NCBI GenBank assembly: GCA_037903475.1 | Contig: JBAJFG010000070.1 | Coordinates: forward strand, 1-64,000 | DNA: 64,000 nt | Reading direction: 5' to 3' | From: Ancylostoma caninum | Lineage: Eukaryota; Nematoda; Chromadorea; Rhabditida; Ancylostomatidae | In this document: one piece after another, positions 23,814 to 35,522 of the stretch | Layout: each line of letters starts with the position of its first letter | Numbering within the stretch: the stretch's first letter is position 1 | Notes under the pieces: model-generated | What the model saw: the letters and a program-made list of their open reading frames with translations, nothing else | Database searches by the model: none | What the model was told of the DNA's origin: nothing | Made by a program: the position numbers and the translations under genes

Positions 23814-25290
23814 TGGACGACGGAGGGAGAGGGAAGCAAACAGAACTTTTCAATTCCGTGACCGAAGGACTGTAGCCCGGAAGTTCGTATGCCTTAATTG
23901 GTTTTTTGTCGGTCAGCTACTTTCTTTTGCTAATTTTATTGCTTTCATTCGTTTCTGTTTGTTTCCCGATCTCGAAGTCTCCCCCATGATTTTTTTTCTG
24001 ATTTGACTCACACTCGAAGAGAATTTTTTCTTTTGGAATGATTTTTGAGCTTTAAAACATGGAATGACTCTGACTTTTTCAACCTTGACTAGAACCATGG
24101 ATTGAATCTGATTTTTTCGACTATGACTTCAAATTTTGACTCATCAAAAACGTTGCAAAATCTTGTCTCGTTCTCATCACTCTAGGAATTGATACCCAAT
24201 CTACGTCGCCCTCTTCTCGGATTTGTCGTGTTTCGCCGCATTTTTAAATTTGCCTCGATTTCGCCAGCTGCCGCTCTCACCCCCTTAGCCTGAACTACCT
24301 GCTTGCCACGCTTCGCTAATTCCCGAAACTGCCTAATTCCGACGACTACTTTGTGGCACCCAATTCTGACCTCAGTTCTTCCTCTACCCTCAGTCATTCC
24401 GATGAAATCCTCACTTCTTCCGATACTGGTGCCGAAAATGCGAGTGCTTTGCCTGAATGTTTTGGATTTTTGCCTCAACTTTTTGGATTTTTAGCACAGG
24501 TGCACTTTTTGTCTGAGTACGAAGTTTTCTAGAAGGGAGTTTTTTAGAATTTACGAGAGCGATAAACTTGTTGTGAGGAGTGCACGTGTGCTATTTTTTT
24601 GTAATTTTTCTCATCGCACATACCTCACTGTTTACTCACTTACCGGTCATTATTTTATTAACTGGTCGCTCTACTCACTTGATATTTTATTTACTAGTCT
24701 CTCTACTCACTTGATCTTAGAAGATATTGATTATTCCCGAAATTTGTACATATTTAGTTTTATGCTTTAGGGAATTTTGGGCTTTTTTTTGTGCTGAGAT
24801 TACAGTTCAACTTGATGCCAAGCCCAAAATTGCCTAACCTAGTCCGAAATTGTTGAAGATATTGATTACGCTTGATATTTGTATGTATTTCACGTTTTTA
24901 GAAAATTTTGGGCTTTTCTTTTTAACGAAATCTTGAGTGTTTTCCTAATTTTACTTTTTTGCCCAAAATTTTCTAATACTATCCTGAATTCTGAAGTTGT
25001 TTGTTTTTTTTTTGGGTGTCTTGGGCATCGACATAATTGGATTTCATCGCAGATTTTGGTTAGCCTGACCCAAGACACCCAGTTTGATGTGTATTTCTTG
25101 ATATTTTTGCTATTAGAGCATTTTTAGGATTTTTATGAAAAACTGTTTTTTCTGACGTTATTGGAGCTTAACGGAGCTTTAAGCATGCTTATTATTCGTT
25201 TTAGTGTGGATTCTGATCGAATCTGTATTTTTGTTGATAATAAATTTTTCATGAATTTTTCGACCATTTGACCATCAGAAAATTTCAGAG
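23814..25290. other. 3' region of the transposon; possible unplaced exon at 24180-24540
   Basis: AT-rich sequence after the third gene. Between about 24290 and 24532 one + strand frame stays open and is rich in Ser, Asp and Glu (for example NSDDYFVAPNSDLSSSS) before a stop. It could be an unplaced exon or a fossil. An imperfect inverted repeat around GGGTGTCTTGGG lies at 25014-25079. Nothing else is supported. Confidence 0.35.
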
Positions 25291-25294
25291 TTGG

Positions 25295-25389
25295 GGCAGC
25301 ACTATAGCCAATAGTGCTGCCACCTTAAGGTCCGCGGGGGGCCGCGGACCTTAAATTGGCAGCACTGTCGGCCCACTATGGCGGCACTG
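25295..25389. promoter_or_regulatory. right subterminal motif cluster with GC-rich hairpin
   Basis: GGCAGCACTA (25295-25304) and TAGTGCTGCC (25312-25321) form an inverted pair. TTAAGGTCCGCGG (25325-25337) and its complement (25342-25354) form a 13-bp stem with a GGGG loop. GGCAGCACTG (25358-25367) and GGCGGCACTG (25380-25389) follow, and CTAGTGCTGC lies further out at 25526-25535. The motifs mirror the left end. Protein binding or a hairpin role in transposition is inference. Confidence 0.65.
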
Positions 25390-25558
25390 TCGCCCCACAT
25401 TAGCAGCAATATCTGTCCAAGACCCGATACAATTGCTGATATTATATGAATACTATATGACCGGAATTCTATTGGTGATGATAAAGAACTCTCAAATTAG
25501 CAGCTCTTCTCGAAAAGCCATAAAGCTAGTGCTGCTCAAGGCCGAGCCTAGGGCTGAG

Positions 25559-25570
25559 CGAATGTCTGAG
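25559..25570 (-). repeat. right terminal inverted repeat of the transposon
   Basis: CGAATGTCTGAG, the exact complement of the left end. It is followed by AA (25571-25572), the second copy of the target duplication, and then by the minisatellite unit resuming at GGAGAACC. Confidence 0.92.
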
Positions 25571-28500
25571 AAGGAGAACCACGGAGGAGTCGCAGCATGG
25601 CCAGCGGATTACCGCACCCACAGCAACCCCGTAGGAGAACCACGGAGGAGAGCAACTTCACAGCAGCATGGCCAGCGGATTACCGCACCACAGCAACTCT
25701 GAAGGAGAACCACGGAGGAGTCGCAGCATGGCCAGGGGATTACCGCACCACAGCAACCCCGTAGGAGAACCACGGAGGAGTCGCAGCATGGCCAGCAGAT
25801 TCCCGCACCCGAGCAACTTCTTAGGAAAACCACGGAGGAGAGCAACTTCACAGCAGCATGGCCAGCGGATTACCGCACCACAGCAACTCTGAAGGAGAAC
25901 CACGGAGGAGTCGCAGCATGGCCAGGGGATTACCGCACCACAGCAACCCCGTAGGAGAACCACGGAGGAGTCGCAGCATGGCCAGCAGATTCCCGCACCC
26001 GAGCAACTTCTTAGGAAAACCACGGAGGAGAGCAACTTCACAGCAGCATGGCCAGCGGATTACCGCACCACAGCAACTCTGAAGGAGAACCACGGAGGAG
26101 TCGCAGCATGGCCAGCGGATTACCGCACCCACAGCAACTCCGTTGGAGTACCACGGAGGAGAGCAACTTCACTGCAGCATGGCCAGCGGATTACCGCACA
26201 CAGCAACTCTGAAGGAGAACCACGGAGGAGTCGCAGCATGGCCAGCGGATTACCGCACCACAGCAACTCTGAAGGAGAACCACGGAGGAGTCGCAGCATG
26301 GCCAGCAGATTCAGCAACTCTTAGGAAAACCACGGAGGAGTCGCAGCGTGGCTAGCGGATTACCGCACCACAGCAACTCTGTAGGGGAACAACGGAGGAG
26401 AGCAACTTCACAGCAGCATGGCCAGGGGATTACCGCACCACAGCAACCCTGTAGGAGAACCACGGAGGAGTCGCAGCGTGGCTAGCGGATTACCGCACCA
26501 CAGCAACTCTGAAGGAGACCACGGAGGAGTCGCAGCATGGCCAGGGGATTACCGCACCACAGCAACTCTGAAGGAGAACCACGGAGGAGTCGCAGCATGG
26601 CCAGCAGATTCCCGCACCCGAGCAACTTCTTAGGAAAACCACGGAGGAGAGCAACTTCACAGTAGCATGGCCAGCGGGTTACCGCACTCACAGCAACTCC
26701 GTTGGAGAACCACGGAGGAGTCGCAGCATGGCCAGCAGATTCCCGCACCCAAGCAACTTCTTAGGAAAACCACGGAGGAGAGCAACTTCACAGCAGCATG
26801 GCTAGCGGATTACCGCACTACACCAACTCTGTAGGAGAACCACGGAGGAGTCGCAGCATGGCCAGCAGATTCCCGCACCCAAGCAACTTCTTAGGAAAAC
26901 CACGGAGGAGAGCAACTTCACAGCAGCATGGCTAGCGGATTACCGCACTACACCAACTCTGTAGGAGAACCACGGAGGAGTCGCAGCATGGCCAGTGGGT
27001 TACCGCACGCACAGCAACTCCGTTGGAGTACCACTGAGGAGAGCAACTTCACAGCAGTATGGCCAGCGGATTACCGCACCCACAGCAACTCCGTAGGAGA
27101 ACCACGGAGGAGTCGCAGCTTGGCTAGCGGATTACCGCACTAGAGCAACTCCGTAGGAGAACCACAGAGGAGAGCAACTTTATCGCAGCATGGCCAGCGG
27201 ATTACCGCACTACAGCAACTCTGTAGGAGAACTACGGAGGAGTCGCAGCATGGCCAGGGGATTACCGCACCACAGCAACTCTGTAGGAGAACCACGGAGG
27301 AGTCGCAGCATGGCCAGCAGATTCCCGCACCCGAGCAACTTCTTAGGAAAACCACGGAGGAGTCGCAGCATGGCCAGCAGATTCCCGCACCCGAGCAACT
27401 TCTTAGGAAAACCACGGAGGAGAGCAACTTCACAGCAGCATGGCTAGCGGATTACCGCACTACACCAACTCTGTAGGAGAACCACGGAGGAGTCGCTGCT
27501 TGGCTAGCGGATTACCGCACTAGAGCAACTCCGTAGGAGAACCACGGAGGAGTCGCAGCTTGGCTAGCGGATTACCGCACTAGAGCAACTCTGTAGGAGA
27601 ACCACGGAGGAGAGCAACTTTATCGCAGCATCGCCAGCGGATTACCGCACTACAGCAACTCCGTTGGAGAACCACGGAGGAGAGCAATTCACAGCAGCAT
27701 GGCCAGCGGATTACCGTACCACAGCAACTCTGAAGGAGAACTACGGAGGAGTCGCAGCATGGCCAGGGGATTACCGCACCACAGCAACTCTGAAGGAGAA
27801 CCACGGAGGAGTCGCAGCATGGCCAGGGGATTACCGCACCACAGCAACTCTGAAGGAGAACCACGGAGGAGTCGCAGCATGGCCAGGGGATTACCGCACC
27901 ACAGCAACTCTGTAGGAGAACCACGGAGGAGTCGCAGCATGGCCAGCAGATTCCCGCACCCGAGCAACTTCTTAGGAAAACCACGGAGGAGAGCAACTTC
28001 ACAGCAGCATGGCTAGCGGATTACCGCACTACACCAACTCTGTAGGAGAACCACGGAGGAGTCGCAGCATGGCCAGTGGGTTACCGCACCCACAGCAACT
28101 CCGTTGGAGTACCACTGAGGAGAGCAACTTCACAGCAGTATGGCCAGCGGATTACCGCACCACAGCAACTCTGAAGGAGAACCACGGAGGAGTCGCAGCT
28201 TGGCTAGCGGATTACCGCACTAGAGCAACTCCGTAGGAGAACCACAGAGGAGAGCAACTTTATCGCAGCATGGCCAGCGGATTACCGCACTACAGCAACT
28301 CCGTTGGAGAACCACGGAGGAGAGCAATTCACAGCAGCATGGCCAGCGGATTACCGTACCACAGCAACTCTGAAGGAGAACTACGGAGGAGTCGCAGCAT
28401 GGCCAGGGGATTACCGCACCACAGCAACTCTGAAGGAGAACCACGGAGGAGTCGCAGCATGGCCAGGGGATTACCGCACCACAGCAACTCTGAAGGAGAA

Positions 28501-31500
28501 CCACGGAGGAGTCGCAGCATGGCTAGCGGATTACCGCACCACAGCAACTCTGTAGGAGAACCACGGAGGAGTCGCAGCATGGCCAGCAGATTCCCGCACC
28601 CGAGCAACTTCTTAGGAAAACCACGGAGGAGAGCAACTTCACAGCAGCATGGCCAGCGGGTTACCGCACTCACAGCAACTCCGTTGGAGAACCACGGAGG
28701 AGTCGCAGCATGGCCAGCAGATTCCCGCACCCAAGCAACTTCTTAGGAAAACCACGGAGGAGAGCAACTTCACAGCAGCATGGCTAGCGGATTACCGCAC
28801 TACACCAACTCTGTAGGAGAACCACGGAGGAGTCGCAGCATGGCCAGTGGGTTACCGCACCCACAGCAACTCCGTTGGAGTACCACTGAGGAGAGCAACT
28901 TCACAGCAGTATGGCCAGCGGATTACCGCACCCACAGCAACTCCGTAGGAGAACCACGGAGGAGTCGCAGCTTGGCTAGCGGATTACCGCACTAGAGCAA
29001 CTCCGTAGGAGAACCACAGAGGAGAGCAACTTTATCGCAGCATGGCCAGCAGATTCCCGCACCCGAGCAACTTCTTAGGAAAACCACGGAGGAGAGCAAC
29101 TTTATCGCAGCATGGCCAGCGGATTACCGCACCACAGCAACTCTGAAGGAGAACCACGGAGGAGTCGCAGCATGGCCAGGGGATTACCGCACCACAGCAA
29201 TCCCGTAGGAGAACCACGGAGGAGTCGCAGCATGGCCAGCAGATTCCCGCACCCGAGCAACTTCTTAGGAAAACCACGGAGGAGAGCAACTTCACAGCAG
29301 CATGGCCAGCGGATTACCGCACCACAGCAACTCTGAAGGAGAGCCACGGAGGAGTCGCAGCATGGCCAACGGATTACCGCACCCACAGCAACTCCGTTGG
29401 AGTACCACGGAGGAGAGCAACTTCACTGCAGCATGGCCAGCGGGTTACCGCACTCACAGCAACTCCGTTGGAGAACCGCGGAGGAGTCGCAGCATGGCCA
29501 GCAGATTCCCGCACCCAAGCAACTTCTTAGGAAAACCACGGAGGAGAGCAACTTCACAGCAGCATGGCTAGCGGATTACCGCACTACACCAACTCTGTAG
29601 GAGAACCACGGAGGAGTCGCTGCTTGGCTAGCGGATTACCGCACTAGAGCAACTCCGTAGGAGAACCACAGAGGAGAGCAACTTTATCGCAGCATGGCCA
29701 GCGGATTACCGCACTACAGCAACTCTGTAGGAGAACCACGGAGGAGAGCAACTTTATCGCAGCATGGCCAGCGGATTACCGCACCCACAGTAACTCCGTT
29801 GGAGAACCACGGAGGAGAGCAATTCACAGCAGCATGGCCAGCGGATTACCGTACCACAGCAACTCTGAAGGAGAACTACGGAGGAGTCGCAGCATGGCCA
29901 GGGGATTACCGCACCACAGCAACTCTGAAGGAGAGCCACGGAGGAGTCGCAGCATGGCCAACGGATTACCGCACCCACAGCAACTCCGTTGGAGTACCAC
30001 GGAGGAGAGCAACTTCACTGCAGCATGGCCAGCGGGTTACCGCACTCACAGCAACTCCGTTGGAGAACCGCGGAGGAGTCGCAGCATGGCCAGCAGATTC
30101 CCGCACCCAAGCAACTTCTTAGGAAAACCACGGAGGAGAGCAACTTCACAGCAGCATGGCTAGCGGATTACCGCACTACACCAACTCTGTAGGAGAACCA
30201 CTGAGGTAGCCGCTTGGCTAGCGGATTACCGCACTAGAGCAACTCCGTAGGAGAACCACAGAGGAGAGCAACTTTATCGCAGCATGGCCAGCGGATTACC
30301 GCACCACAGCAACTCTGAAGGAGAACCACGGAGGAGAGCAACTTTATCGCAGCATGGCCAGCGGATTACCGCACCCACAGTAACTCCGTTGGAGAACCAC
30401 GGAGGAGAGCAATTCACAGCAGCATGGCCAGCGGATTACCGTACCACAGCAACTCTGAAGGAGAACTACGGAGGAGTCGCAGCATGGCCAGGGGATTACC
30501 GCACCACAGCAACTCTGAAGGAGAACCACGGAGGAGTCGCAGCATGGCCAGGGGATTACCGCACCACAGCAACCCCGTAGGAGAACCACGGAGGAGTCGC
30601 AGCGTGGCTAGCGGATTACCGCACCACAGCAACTCTGTAGGAGAACCACGGAGGAGTCGCAGCATGGCCAGCAGATTCCCGCACCCGAGCAACTTCTTAG
30701 GAAAACCACGGAGGAGAGCAACTTCACAGCAGCATGGCCAGCGGGTTACCGCACTACACCAACTCTGTAGGAGAACCACGGAGGAGTCGCAGCATGGCCA
30801 GTGGGTTACCGCACCCACAGCAACTCCGTTGGAGTACCACTGAGGAGAGCAACTTCACAGCAGTATGGCCAGCGGATTACCGCACCCACAGCAACTCCGT
30901 AGGAGAACCACGGAGGAGTCGCAGCTTGGCTAGCGGATTACCGCACTAGAGCAACTCCGTAGGAGAACCACAGAGGAGAGCAACTTTATCGCAGCATGGC
31001 CAGCGGATTACCGCACTACAGCAACTCTGTAGGAGAACCACGGAGGAGAGCAACTTTATCGCAGCATGGCCAGCGGATTACCGCACTACAGCAACTCCGT
31101 TGGAGAACCACGGAGGAGAGCAATTCACAGCAGCATGGCCAGCGGATTACCGTACCACAGCAACTCTGAAGGAGAACTACGGAGGAGTCGCAGCATGGCC
31201 AGGGGATTACCGCACCACAGCAACTCTGTAGGAGAACCACGGAGGAGTCGCAGCATGGCCAGCAGATTCCCGCACCCAAGCAACTTCTTAGGAAAACCAC
31301 GGAGGAGAGCAACTTCACAGCAGCATGGCTAGCGGATTACCGCACTACACCAACTCTGTAGGAGAACCACGGAGGAGTCGCAGCATGGCCAGTGGGTTAC
31401 CGCACCCACAGCAACTCCGTTGGAGTACCACTGAGGAGAGCAACTTCACAGCAGTATGGCCAGCGGATTACCGCACCCACAGCAACTCCGTAGGAGAACC

Positions 31501-32950
31501 ACGGAGGAGTCGCAGCTTGGCTAGCGGATTACCGCACTAGAGCAACTCCGTAGGAGAACCACAGAGGAGAGCAACTTTATCGCAGCATGGCCAGCGGATT
31601 ACCGCACTACAGCAACTCCATTGGAGAACCACGGAGGAGAGCAATTCACAGCAGCATGGCCAGCGGATTACCGCACCACAGCAACTCTGTAGGAGAACCA
31701 CGGAGGAGTCGCAGCATGGCCAGTGGGTTACCGCACCCACAGCAACTCCGTTGGAGTACCACTGAGGAGAGCAACTTCACAGCAGTATGGCCAGCGGATT
31801 ACCGCACCCACAGCAACTCTGAAGGAGAACCACGGAGGAGTCGCAGCATGGCTAGCGGATTACCGCACCCACAGCAACCCCGTAGGAGAACCACGGAGGA
31901 GAGCAACTTCACAGCAGCATGGCCAGCGGATTACCGCACCACAGCAACTCTGAAGGAGAACCACGGAGGAGAGCAACTTTATCGCAGCATGGCCAGCGGA
32001 TTACCGCACCCACAGTAACTCCGTTGGATAACCACGGAGGAGAGCAATTCACAGCAGCATGGCCAGCGGATTACCGCACCACAGCAACTCTGAAGGAGAC
32101 CACGGAGGAGTCGCAGCATGGCTTGCGGATTACCGCACCACAGCAACTCCGTAGGAGAACCACGGAGGAGTCGCAGCTTGGCTAGCGGATTACCGCACTA
32201 GAGCAACTCCGTAGGAGAACCACAGAGGAGAGCAACTTTATCGCAGCATGGCCAGCGGATTACCGCACTACAGCAACTCTGTAGGAGAACCACGGAGGAG
32301 TCGCAGCATGGCCAGGGGATTACCGCACCACAGCAACCCCGTAGGAGAACCACGGAGGAGTCGCAGCATGGCCAGCAGATTCCCGCACCCGAGCAACTTC
32401 TCAGAACCACGGAGGAGAGCAACTTTATCGCAGCATGGCCAGCGGATTACCGCACCACAGCTACCCTGAAGGAGAACCACGGAGGAGTCGCAGCATGGCT
32501 AGCGGATTACCGCACCCACAGCAACTCTGAAGGAGAACCACGGAGGAGTCGCAGCATGGCCAGGGGATTACCGCACCACAGCAACCCCGTAGGAGAACCA
32601 CGGAGGAGTCGCAGCATGGCCAGCAGATTCCCGCACCCGAGCAACTTCTTAGGAAAACCACGGAGGAGAGCAACTTCACAGCAGCATGGCCAGCGGATTA
32701 CCGCACCACAGCAACTCTGAAGGAGAACCACGGAGGAGTCGCAGCATGGCCAGCTTATTACCGCACCCACAGCAACTCCGTTGGAGTACCACTGAGGAGA
32801 GCAACTTCACAGCAGTATGGCCAGCGGATTACCGCACCCACAGCAACTCCGTAGGAGAACCACGGAGGAGTCGCAGCTTGGCTAGCGGATTACCGCACTA
32901 GAGCAACTCCGTAGGAGAACCACAGAGGAGAGCACTTTGTCACAGCATTA
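25571..32950. repeat. minisatellite array, right half (60/61/70-bp units, higher-order repeats)
   Basis: Same unit family as 12290-15054, about 117 units by length. Variant units include one with GCAGATTCCCGCACCCGAGC and TTCTTAGGAAAACC, and one with CTTGGCTAGCGG. They are arranged in higher-order repeats. A 190-bp block is repeated back to back at 25620-25810 and 25810-26000. A block of about 590 bp recurs near 29694 and 30284 and near 30734 and 31325. The ends dissolve into unique sequence after 32940. Open frames on both strands are by-products of unit length. Confidence 0.97.
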
Positions 32951-33586
32951 CCATCGGCAAACTAACGCACGGGCACGATTATCCAAAACGCCCCTACGTG
33001 TTTTGGTAGGTAGGAAAGAGAAAGCAAATGGGGGGAGGAGGGGTACATATGATGGTCGGATGAATTTTTACTAAGAAACTCCTTATCCCACTGCGGAGGC
33101 GTGACGCATAAATTTCAGTTCTGCAGTAGTTTTTAACAGCATCCACATTACCGCCAATATGGACGACCGCAATTACTAAAATCCTTCTTAATAATTTCAT
33201 CGTTCTCGAATATCTTTTGAAATACTGATCTCTTAGCACTTCCCCTCGAACAGCGCATTTAACGGCGAAATCTTGAACTGATCATCTACTTTTCTCAAAA
33301 AGATGTCTGTCATTTCTTAAATTTTTTCATGCTTTCACAAGTTTTCCTCATGTTTGACGATCTTCTCCGTGCCCTTCTTAAGGCCTGCCCGGCTTTTATG
33401 AAGAGCAGAAGCTCACATGTATGCGAACAGAAACGATTATGGTGTTATAAGTCCACGGTGTTCGCAACACTATTCGCCTAGTGCGCCCCATCATGCTCCA
33501 ACGCCACGTCGTGCGGCGAAATCCGCGCCGCGTTTGATCTGGCCACGCCCCTTGCAAGCGAAGCCAGCGTGGCCGTGTGTCTGCAG

Positions 33587-34828
33587 CAGGGATGTGCGTA
33601 ATTACGATTTACGATTTACGAATTACGATTTACGGCCATTTTTGGCGATTTTTTTACGAGTTACGATTTACGAAAAATGGCCCAAATTTCGTAACAAATT
33701 CGTAAATAACTACAAGAAACGAATCTCGTCATAGCGTTTGTGCTTGGAGGTATAGTCCGTTCCAAAAGCGACGATAGTTGAGTATTTGTGCCAATGATCT
33801 GCATTTCTCGCATATGTCTCCGAAAGCAGCACTATTTCTCGCGTTCTCTCTTTCTCTAATATCTCCACAACTATTTTCCCCGGTGAAACACACTATAAAT
33901 GTGCATGATTTCTCTGTGTTCGCATTTTGCAGCAAAGCTAAGAGTGAAATGTTTGTTTTGCTTGTAGTTTCGATAATTCGGAGAAGGCGGCGTGTAGCAA
34001 TTTCATTATCGCGAACCAAGAGAACATCTGTTGGAACAGTGGAGCTCAAAGGTCTGAATGAAGTGCGACAGGAACACCGCATTCCCAGCTCTGTTCTCCT
34101 GTTTCCGTAGGTGGGACAAGCTGTCCGCCCAGCCTATTTCCTTCGGCAAAACGTTTTGCCTTGTTTTTGTGACTTCAGCAGCGGTGTGATGTCGTATGCG
34201 AACGTGGTCGAGCTCTCATGAACCAATTAGTAGTGACTATAAACAGTTTGATAAAATACAAGGAATAGTTTTTTTTTCAGAGATGCAGCACGCATGTTAC
34301 TTTACTGATAATCGCAAAGATATTGAATGCGCATGCGCCCTAGGCAGTGACTTGCTGGGAGCACTGAATACCGAGTCAGCGCTTTAACCTTTCAAACTCA
34401 TTCGGTACCAATTCACCTACCCCACGGTGTGAATGGCTTGGTTCGCACGGAAACACATGGAACCATCGATACACGTTTGCTTCAGAAATACCGACCAGGA
34501 TGAAGAGAATTTTCTCCAATGCAGCGATAAATAATACTTTAGAACTGGACAGCTCACTTAAAATATCGAGAAAAAAGTTGTCCATTCATTACAATGTTAA
34601 CATTCTAGTGATAAGATGGCGAAGTTCAGTGTTCAGTTGTGCAGTAGATACATACCTCATTTCATCATTTTGAGAATGACTTTGTTGTGAAACGAGTTGA
34701 AATCATCTGGCTCTTTTAATGGTAGTCGGACCCTCAGTTACGATTTACGATTTACGATTTACGGCGGTTTTGGAAAATTTACGAATTACGATTTAAGAAA
34801 ATTGAAATTTTTGTTACGCACATCCCTG
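33587..34828. mobile_element. hAT-like non-autonomous DNA transposon (1,242 bp) with 8-bp target duplication
   Basis: Terminal inverted repeats read CAGGGATGTGCGTAA at the left (33587-33601) and its complement ending ...CATCCCTG at 34828. GTCTGCAG directly flanks both ends (33579-33586 and 34829-34836), an 8-bp target duplication typical of hAT elements, as is the CAGGG terminus. Both ends carry arrays of TTACGATTTACG words (33598-33680 and 34738-34797), probably subterminal binding repeats. I find no hAT transposase. Two open stretches (33729-34082 and 34376-34585, minus strand) have no recognised domain. One insertion event is clear from the restored flank. Confidence 0.85.
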
Positions 34829-34836
34829 GTCTGCAG

Positions 34837-35522
34837 GCGCTTGCGGAGGAGCTGTTGAAGAAGTCCCAAGACCCATCATGGCTAGGTACCTGCAGGCACT
34901 TTCGAATCCGCTGCGGGAGAAGTCCACAAGACCGTTGTGGAAGAACGCGGCGTCTCGAGAGAGGATGCACAAAATCAATAGGGTCGTTGAGCTTTATTGA
35001 TTCTACGCACTCTACGGCCGTGACGTCATATGTGCTGAGGTTAAATATTTTAGATCACTCCAGATCGAACTTTTTTGCCTTGAAACTGCATGTCGAGTAT
35101 CAGTGTTGCTGGAAGCATAGCGCTTCAGAGCAACGTTTCTTCACTTCTTGTCTTACCGTAAGAATTTCTAATAAGAGAACAAGTGCGGTTCACAAACCAG
35201 TATGAAGAAAATGCAATTTGTTTCTGGTTCTTATTACCTAATTGTGGGCATGGCTCACAAGTGGCTGGGAGCGAAAGGGGGTACGTATTTGGGATCGCTA
35301 GATCGACCCCATGCATTACCCTGATCAAGGCGTTTCGTCCTCATATTACCATGGACATGGACCATCACGCTGTTCCTTTATTTTGATAACTACACTTTTT
35401 TTGACCGTCATATTAGCAAGGTTTGGACCCTCACTTTTGCAATCCTTGCTCAAGGCTCGTGAAAATGTAAAGGTTGTAAGAAGATTTATGGCACTTTGAT
35501 ATTTATTACTTGTGTACAAAGA
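34837..35522. other. intergenic, 3' of par-6; no gene seen
   Basis: No exon with supported splice sites was found. The GC-rich block that abuts the hAT-like insertion (33430-33586 and 34829-34960) stays open across the junction but matches nothing I know. Confidence 0.35.

Larger units (their letters stand above)
15055..25570 (+). mobile_element. 10.5-kb three-gene DNA transposon (CMC/KDZ-like) inserted in the minisatellite
   Basis: The ends are perfect inverted repeats: CTCAGACATTCG at 15055-15066 and its complement at 25559-25570. The flanks are minisatellite on both sides. Left reads ...CAACTCTGAA and right AAGGAGAACC; removing the element and one AA restores the normal unit CTCTGAAGGAGAACC, so the target duplication is AA. 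Inside are three + strand genes (16141-17312, 17626-21069, 21408-23813), all with uninterrupted spliced frames. Both ends carry GGCAGCACT-like subterminal motifs. The transposase points to the tnp2-like CMC/KDZ group. The termini do not match CACTA, and I cannot name the family. It appears complete and potentially autonomous. Confidence 0.88.

Noticed and set aside
12290..32950. A repetitive secreted or structural protein encoded by the minisatellite
   Set aside because: The frame is interrupted by 61- and 70-bp units, is equally open on the opposite strand, and has no start context, splice sites or signal peptide.
12290..32950. CRISPR array
   Set aside because: The units are continuous and similar throughout with no unique spacers, and the DNA is animal.
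33417..33734. Open frame across the left end of the hAT-like element
   Set aside because: It runs through the element's TTACGATT array, so the frame is a product of the insertion and not a gene.
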